36,717 nucleotides of DNA from Gammaproteobacteria bacterium (lineage in GTDB: Bacteria; Pseudomonadota; Gammaproteobacteria; Steroidobacterales; Rariloculaceae), in the NCBI GenBank assembly GCA_017577365.1, contig PKRJ01000037.1:1-36717 (forward strand), in the 5' to 3' direction. A model generated the notes under the pieces. It had not been told where the DNA came from and made no database searches. It saw only the letters and a program-made list of their open reading frames with translations. Within the stretch, counting starts at the first letter, position 1. The number at the start of each line of letters is the position of its first letter. Below, piece by piece: positions 32,242-36,717 of the stretch. Made by a program: the position numbers and the translations under genes.

Positions 32242-33404
32242 ATCTTCATCTCCGGAACCGCGGCCTGCGGATCGCCTTTCAGCCACTCGAACTTGAAAAC
32301 CGTGCCTCGTCCGCCGGGACCAGGCTCGAACCACACCTTGCCGCCTTGCCACGCGACGATTCGCTTCACGATCGCGAGGCCCATGCCGCTGCCCTCGACC
32401 TGATCTCGGGGCTTCAGCGTCTGGAACATCTCGAAGACGCGCTCGGCATATTCCTGCGGTATGCCGGCGCCGTCGTCCTCGACCGAGAAGACGAAGCGGT
32501 CGTCTTGCTCCTCGCACGCGATCTCGATCCGGCCGGTCGGGCCCGGATGATGCTTCACCGCGTTGTTGATGAGGTTCAGCAAGACTTGCTCGAGCGGAGC
32601 GGGATAGGTCACGAGCACCGGGAGCGGGCCGCGCACCGCGATCTCGAACCCCTCGGGCGCATTCACGAGCTGGATCGTGTCCTGCACGAGCGCGTTGCAA
32701 TCGGTTTCGCGGCATTGCCCGACCTTGCGCCCGGCGCGCGAGTACGCGAGGAGATCGTCGAGGAGCTTCGACAGGCGCTGCGTGCGCCGCTCGAGCAGCG
32801 AAAGATTCTCCTGGACGTTGTTCTTGTCGTACCCCTCCAGGCCTTCTCGGATCCACTGCACGAGCAGCTCGATCGCGCGGAGCGGCGCCTTCAGGTCGTG
32901 AGAGGCGACGTACGCGAATTGCTCGAGGTCCCTGTTCGAGCGGATCAGCTCCGCCTGCTTCGCTTCGAGCTCGAGCTCGAGGCGGCGCCGGTCGGAGAGG
33001 TCGATCGCCATCGAGAACAGCCCGCAGACCGTGCCGTCGTCGTCGAAGACCGGCCGGTACGAGAAGCGAAAGTAGCCCGACTTGCTGCCCGCGGCGCCGA
33101 CCGCTTCGTACGTCACCGTTTCGCCTGAGAGAGCGCGCTCGTAGTACGGGCGCCGTTCCTCGAACCCTTCGGGGCCGACCACCTCGGAGATGTGCCGGCC
33201 CAGCGCGGTCTCTATCGTCCAGCCCGCGGCGTCGAGGAAGACCTGGTTCGCGAACTCGATCCTCAGGTTCCGATCGAGGAAGACGAGGTGATTGGGCACG
33301 CCGGCGGCGAGCATGCGCACGCGCTGCTCGGCGCGGGCGAGCGCTTCGAGCGCGTCTTCCAGCGTGTCCGGCGGCTGGAGTGCCCTGGTGAGCATCGTCG
33401 TCAC
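32238..33404 (-). CDS. Soluble PAS-domain sensor histidine kinase
   Basis: A 388-residue kinase without membrane segments. A PAS/PAC domain fills about residues 30-140 (FLDRNLRIEFANQVFLDAAG), a short coiled coil follows, then HisKA with phospho-acceptor H169 in EQFAYVASHDLKAPLR, and the HATPase with NLINNAVKHH, EDDGAGIP and GSGMGLAIVKRI. This kinase core is the phytochrome-like type. GTG 33404 is eight bases after AAGGAG; ATG 33395 is the alternative. It lies 16 bp after the REC-GGDEF-EAL gene and overlaps the single-domain regulator gene. The PAS ligand or cofactor is unknown. Confidence 0.93.
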   Translation of the reverse strand: MTTMLTRALQPPDTLEDALEALARAEQRVRMLAAGVPNHLVFLDRNLRIEFANQVFLDAAGWTIETALGRHISEVVGPEGFEERRPYYERALSGETVTYEAVGAAGSKSGYFRFSYRPVFDDDGTVCGLFSMAIDLSDRRRLELELEAKQAELIRSNRDLEQFAYVASHDLKAPLRAIELLVQWIREGLEGYDKNNVQENLSLLERRTQRLSKLLDDLLAYSRAGRKVGQCRETDCNALVQDTIQLVNAPEGFEIAVRGPLPVLVTYPAPLEQVLLNLINNAVKHHPGPTGRIEIACEEQDDRFVFSVEDDGAGIPQEYAERVFEMFQTLKPRDQVEGSGMGLAIVKRIVAWQGGKVWFEPGPGGRGTVFKFEWLKGDPQAAVPEMKI

Positions 33405-33420
33405 CGTCGAATCTCCTTCA

Positions 33421-35139
33421 TCAAGCCGTCTGCGCGTCCGCCTCGCGAAGGCTCACGGGCGGCGGATGCCTGCGAAGCAGCTCGGCGACCTCGTGAGCCT
33501 CGAGCGGCGGGCTGAAGAGAAATCCCTGACCGTAGCGGCAGCCGTGCCGGGTCAAGTACTCGAGCTGGCCCTCCGTCTCGATGCCTTCCGCGACGGAGTC
33601 GAGCCCGAGCTGCTGCGCGATCGACAAGATCGTCCCGCAGATCGCCTGATCGTCGCCGTTCGAGTCGAGGTCCGACACGAACGATCGGTCGATCTTGAGC
33701 ACGTCGATCGGGAAACGTCGCAAATAGCTCAAGCACGAATAGCCGGTTCCGAAATCGTCGATCGCGAGGCGCACGCCGGTTTCCTTGAGCCCGCGAAGGC
33801 ACGTTTGGACGGCGTCCGTGTCCTCCATCAACGACCGCTCCGTGAGCTCGAGCTCGATCAGTGACGGATCGATGCCGTAGCGCAGCAGCGTTTGCTGCAC
33901 CTGACGGCGGAATGCCGGCTGATGGAAGTGGATCGCGGCGACGTTGACGGCGACGCGCGGGAGGGGAAGCCTCAGGCGCTCCCATTCCTTGAGCTGGCGG
34001 CAGACCTCCTCGAGCGTCCACAAGCCGATCGGCACGATATAGCCGCTTTCCTCCGCGACCGCGATGAACTCGTCCGGCCAGAGCAGCCCGCGCTCCGGGT
34101 GATTCCACCGTATGAGCGCCTCGACGGCGTGCACGCGGCGATCGTGCAGACCGAACTGCGGCTGGTAGACGAGCCGGAACTGCCCATCGGCGATGGCCTT
34201 CTTCAGATCCGACTCGACGCGGTGATAGCGCAGGATCTCTTCCTGCATGCTCTGCGTGAAGAATCGGAACGTGTTTCGCCCGCTCTCCTTCGCCTGATAC
34301 ATCGCGATGTCGGCGTTGTTGAGCAGCGCGAGAGGGTCTTGCGTATCGACGGGGTAGAGCGTAACGCCGATGCTCGCGGTCACGGACAATTGCCTCGGGC
34401 CGACGTCGAACGGCTCGGTGAAGCAGGCGAGGAGAGCGCGAGCGACCGCCTCGACCTCCAGCGGGCCGGCGACGTCCTCGAGCAGCACGGCGAACTCGTC
34501 TCCGCCGAGACGCGCGAGCAGATCGCCCGCCCGTATGCTCGCTTTCAGCCGCTCGACGACGGCGCAAAGCAGGCGGTCCCCGAGCTGATGCCCCAGCGTA
34601 TCGTTGACGGACTTGAAGCGGTCCAGATCGAGGAATAGCAGCCCGACCTTCTTCCGGGCGCGCTGCGCGCGCGTCACGGCCCGTTCGAGCTGGTCGCAGA
34701 GATACTGTCGGTTCGGGATGCCCGTCAGCGAATCGTAGCGGGCAAGATAGTTCAGCTTGATCTCCGAGCGCTTACGTTCGATCGCGTAGCGAATGGAGCG
34801 CAGGATGATGCGGCCGCCGCCCTCCCACTTGACGAGATAGTCCTGGACGCCTCGGTTCAGGATCTCGATCGCGTAATCCTCGTCGCCCTGGCCGCTCAGA
34901 ACGACGATCGGCACCTCGGGCTGCGCTTGCTGGATGCGCTCGACGCACTCGCTTCCGGTCGCGTCGGGAAGATGCAAGTCGAGCAGCACGACGTCGAACT
35001 GCCCCTGCGCGAGAGCCTCCGTCGCCGCCGCGATGGTGTCGATGCGCGTGAGATCCACCGTGCGGCCACCGGCTTGAGCGAGGCACGCGCGGAGGAACGC
35101 CGCGTCATCGGCATCGTCCTCGACCAGAAGTATTCTCAT
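33421..35139 (-). CDS. REC-GGDEF-EAL cyclic-di-GMP protein
   Basis: Response regulator of 572 residues that may make and break c-di-GMP. The receiver domain has D54 (VVLLDLHLPDATG). The GGDEF domain starts about residue 130, with an intact active site LGGDEF (212-216) and an intact inhibitory site RAGD (R203, D206). The EAL domain from about 310 keeps E340-A-L (VHAVEALIRW), ELTERS, DDFGTGYS, KIDRSFV and AEGIETEGQ, so phosphodiesterase activity is also plausible. ATG 35139. It begins a three-gene operon with a PAS kinase and a receiver-only regulator; the kinase probably phosphorylates both receivers. Net direction of c-di-GMP change cannot be told. Confidence 0.95.
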   Translation of the reverse strand: MRILLVEDDADDAAFLRACLAQAGGRTVDLTRIDTIAAATEALAQGQFDVVLLDLHLPDATGSECVERIQQAQPEVPIVVLSGQGDEDYAIEILNRGVQDYLVKWEGGGRIILRSIRYAIERKRSEIKLNYLARYDSLTGIPNRQYLCDQLERAVTRAQRARKKVGLLFLDLDRFKSVNDTLGHQLGDRLLCAVVERLKASIRAGDLLARLGGDEFAVLLEDVAGPLEVEAVARALLACFTEPFDVGPRQLSVTASIGVTLYPVDTQDPLALLNNADIAMYQAKESGRNTFRFFTQSMQEEILRYHRVESDLKKAIADGQFRLVYQPQFGLHDRRVHAVEALIRWNHPERGLLWPDEFIAVAEESGYIVPIGLWTLEEVCRQLKEWERLRLPLPRVAVNVAAIHFHQPAFRRQVQQTLLRYGIDPSLIELELTERSLMEDTDAVQTCLRGLKETGVRLAIDDFGTGYSCLSYLRRFPIDVLKIDRSFVSDLDSNGDDQAICGTILSIAQQLGLDSVAEGIETEGQLEYLTRHGCRYGQGFLFSPPLEAHEVAELLRRHPPPVSLREADAQTA

Positions 35140-35275
35140 CGGATGATGGAACCGCCCCCGCGTGCCCCGTAAGAACGGCGGAGGCTAGCCCGTCGCCGGT
35201 CCGCGACGGAGTGCGCCGGTCACATAAATGAAAGATTCGTGGCCGCAAGACGACCTTGGGAAAGCCGGGGGGCGG

Positions 35276-36643
35276 TCAGACGGCGATCTTGTGCGGCGAG
35301 CCTTCGTGGTCGACCGTGTGCAGCACGATCGGGCGCCGCCAGACGCGGCGGAGGTACTCGAGGACCCGGCGGCTCCGCTCGAGGTCGAGTCCTCTGCCGT
35401 CGGTCTTGTAATCGTGCTCGAGCTCGAGCGTGCCGTCGACGTGCACGTGGCGGACGGAGACCGACGGCGCGCCGAAGCCGTATTTCGGGGCGAGCAGGCT
35501 TTCGTGCAGCTCGTCGATGTCCATGTCGAGCACGCGCAGCTGGCCGTCTTTGCCGAGGTAGCGGAACAGCTTCAGCTCTTCCGCGAGCTCGCGCGTCAGA
35601 TGATTGCGAATGAAGCTGAAATCGTCGTCCTGCTGCATGATGCGCCGCGCGGCCTCGAGCCCTTCGTTCTCGACGATCTTCTCCCACATGGAGAAGCCGA
35701 GGTGATACGGATTCACCGCGAGCGCGACCTGCTGGTCGGCCGCGATCGGCCGAACGACGTCCGAGTGACACTTGATCGCGTCGACGTAGATCTGCTGCGG
35801 CACGAAGTCGGCCTCGCGAAGCAGGCGGGCGTGCCAGTACGACGCCCAGCCCTCGTTCATGATCTGCGTCGCGAACAGCGGGTAGAAGTAGAAGGACTCT
35901 TCGCGCACGGCGAGGAAGATATCCCGCTCCCAGTTCTCGAGCTCCGGCGCGTAATTCGCGATGAACCAGAGGAGGTCGCGCTCGGGATGCGGCGGTATCG
36001 GCGCGCGCTTGCGCTGCTCGGCGGGGGGCTCCGCGCCGTCCGGATCGAGTGCCGCGAAGCGCCTGCGGAACTCGTCGTCGACGATCTTCGGCTCCGGCAG
36101 ATATTCCGGATAGCGTTCGCGGCGCAGCGGCTTGTCGATGTCGACGTGCTGCTCGAGCGCGAGCGCGGCGTCGAGCACCGTTTCGACGCGTTCCATGCCG
36201 TAGCTCTCGATCGCCTGCTGGATCTGACGCGCGTGACTCGCCGCGTGCTCGACGATGCGTTCGCTGACCTGCTCGTGGCACCTCTTGAAAAGCAGGTTGT
36301 TTCGAGAGAAGTCGGCGTGCCCGAGCACGTGGGCCGTCACGAGGATGTTGTCGGCGAGGCCGTTGCTCGAAGCGAGGTAGGCGTGCCCGGGATTGCCCGG
36401 GAAGACGACCTCGAAGATCTTGGAGTGGCCCATGCGGTGCTGGATGAGCTGATAGATGTAGCGCACGCCAAAGGACCAGTGCGGCATCCGCACCGGCAGG
36501 CCGTAGACGGCGATCTCCATCATGAAGCTGTCCGGCACGGCCTCGAAATCCACCGGGTAGAAGGTCAGGCCGGAGCGCTCCGCGAGCTCCTCGAGCGGCT
36601 TCACGTACGCGCGCCAGCCGTTCGTCGCCTCTGCCTGGCTCAT
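35276..36643 (-). CDS. spoVR: SpoVR-family protein
   Basis: A 455-residue cytoplasmic protein of the SpoVR family (E. coli YcgB), a conserved but biochemically unclear group found mostly in non-sporulating proteobacteria together with PrkA kinase and YeaH/DUF444. Characteristic parts are SGLTFYPVDFEAVPD, RMPHWSFGVRY, LADNILVTAHVLGHADFSRN, REESFYFYPLFATQIMNEGW (with ASYWH next) and NPYHLGFSMWEKI. ATG 36643 directly follows the TGA of the upstream gene with no gap, so they are co-transcribed. In other bacteria this trio is linked to stress and nitrogen-starvation responses; nothing more can be read here. Confidence 0.95.
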   Translation of the reverse strand: MSQAEATNGWRAYVKPLEELAERSGLTFYPVDFEAVPDSFMMEIAVYGLPVRMPHWSFGVRYIYQLIQHRMGHSKIFEVVFPGNPGHAYLASSNGLADNILVTAHVLGHADFSRNNLLFKRCHEQVSERIVEHAASHARQIQQAIESYGMERVETVLDAALALEQHVDIDKPLRRERYPEYLPEPKIVDDEFRRRFAALDPDGAEPPAEQRKRAPIPPHPERDLLWFIANYAPELENWERDIFLAVREESFYFYPLFATQIMNEGWASYWHARLLREADFVPQQIYVDAIKCHSDVVRPIAADQQVALAVNPYHLGFSMWEKIVENEGLEAARRIMQQDDDFSFIRNHLTRELAEELKLFRYLGKDGQLRVLDMDIDELHESLLAPKYGFGAPSVSVRHVHVDGTLELEHDYKTDGRGLDLERSRRVLEYLRRVWRRPIVLHTVDHEGSPHKIAV

Positions 36644-36717
36644 TCAGCCCCCCTCGATGGCCTGCTGCTCCGCCGAGAAGAAGTGCCGAAGCGCGTCCCA
36701 GATCGCATCGAAGTCGT
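36644..36717 (-). CDS. C-terminal end of upstream gene, probably YeaH/YhbH (DUF444)
   Basis: Only the last 23 codons are in the window (DFDAIWDALRHFFSAEQQAI, then EGG and TGA), with the rest beyond the right edge. The stop directly abuts the SpoVR start. DUF444 genes nearly always lie just upstream of spoVR, and the helical tail fits, so this assignment rests mostly on gene order. Confidence 0.55.
   Translation of the reverse strand, partial: DFDAIWDALRHFFSAEQQAIEGG

Noticed and set aside
35190..35209. CCGTCGC-N6-GCGACGG hairpin between SpoVR and the REC-GGDEF-EAL gene as a terminator
   Set aside because: The stem is perfect but only 7 bp with no T-run on either strand, so it is not clearly better than chance in GC-rich DNA.
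1..36717. Search for tRNA, rRNA, CRISPR arrays, insertion sequences or phage genes
   Set aside because: No tRNA-like cloverleaf, regular spaced repeats, transposase or integrase motifs, or terminal inverted repeats were recognised by eye.

Overview
The window is 36.7 kb of GC-rich DNA, densely packed with genes and without rRNA, tRNA, CRISPR or insertion sequences that I can see. The gene set (MexEF-type efflux, sigma-54-type promoter before a PII gene, CysJI, MHS-family transporter, SpoVR next to a probable YeaH/DUF444 gene, PQQ dehydrogenase, AraC and TetR regulators) points to a free-living, aerobic, high-GC proteobacterium, most likely a gammaproteobacterium. The exact lineage cannot be read from the sequence alone.

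Layout. Positions 1-4467: a MexEF-type RND pump operon on the minus strand (permease cut by the window edge) with a divergent TetR regulator and operator-like repeats between them. 4654-7182: a minus-strand cluster of a PEBP-fold protein, an exported amidase and a SRPBCC protein. 7427-9652: an aldehyde dehydrogenase and an apparently exported SAM-methyltransferase-like protein. 9653-10247: a PII signal protein behind a clear sigma-54 promoter and a possible NtrC site. 10254-15829: a SulP transporter divergent from cysJ-cysI, which together look like sulfate uptake and sulfite reduction. 15860-18760: a three-gene operon (small membrane protein, DUF2231 membrane protein, di-heme cytochrome c) divergent from a SufR-like regulator with four C-terminal cysteines.

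18810-23100: an HtrA protease, a quinoprotein dehydrogenase and its likely AraC regulator. 23278-24480: a dodecin and a probable outer-membrane barrel. 24646-28629: a lipoprotein sulfatase, a divergent TetR-pirin pair and a ChaB-like protein; the sulfatase lies between two copies of a 41-bp imperfect direct repeat that carries the TetR operator-like palindrome. 28742-31740: a catabolic operon (carboxymuconolactone-decarboxylase-like, 3-hydroxyisobutyrate-dehydrogenase-like, MHS transporter with a large loop insert). 31825-35139: a signalling operon of a REC-GGDEF-EAL protein, a PAS histidine kinase and a single-domain response regulator. 35276-36717: SpoVR and the tail of a probable DUF444 protein.

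The points most worth a second look are the repeat pair flanking the sulfatase, the SufR-like regulator with its cytochrome operon, the exported methyltransferase, the sigma-54-driven orphan PII gene and the altered nucleophile loop of the amidase. All functional statements come from reading motifs and gene order; no database search was possible.
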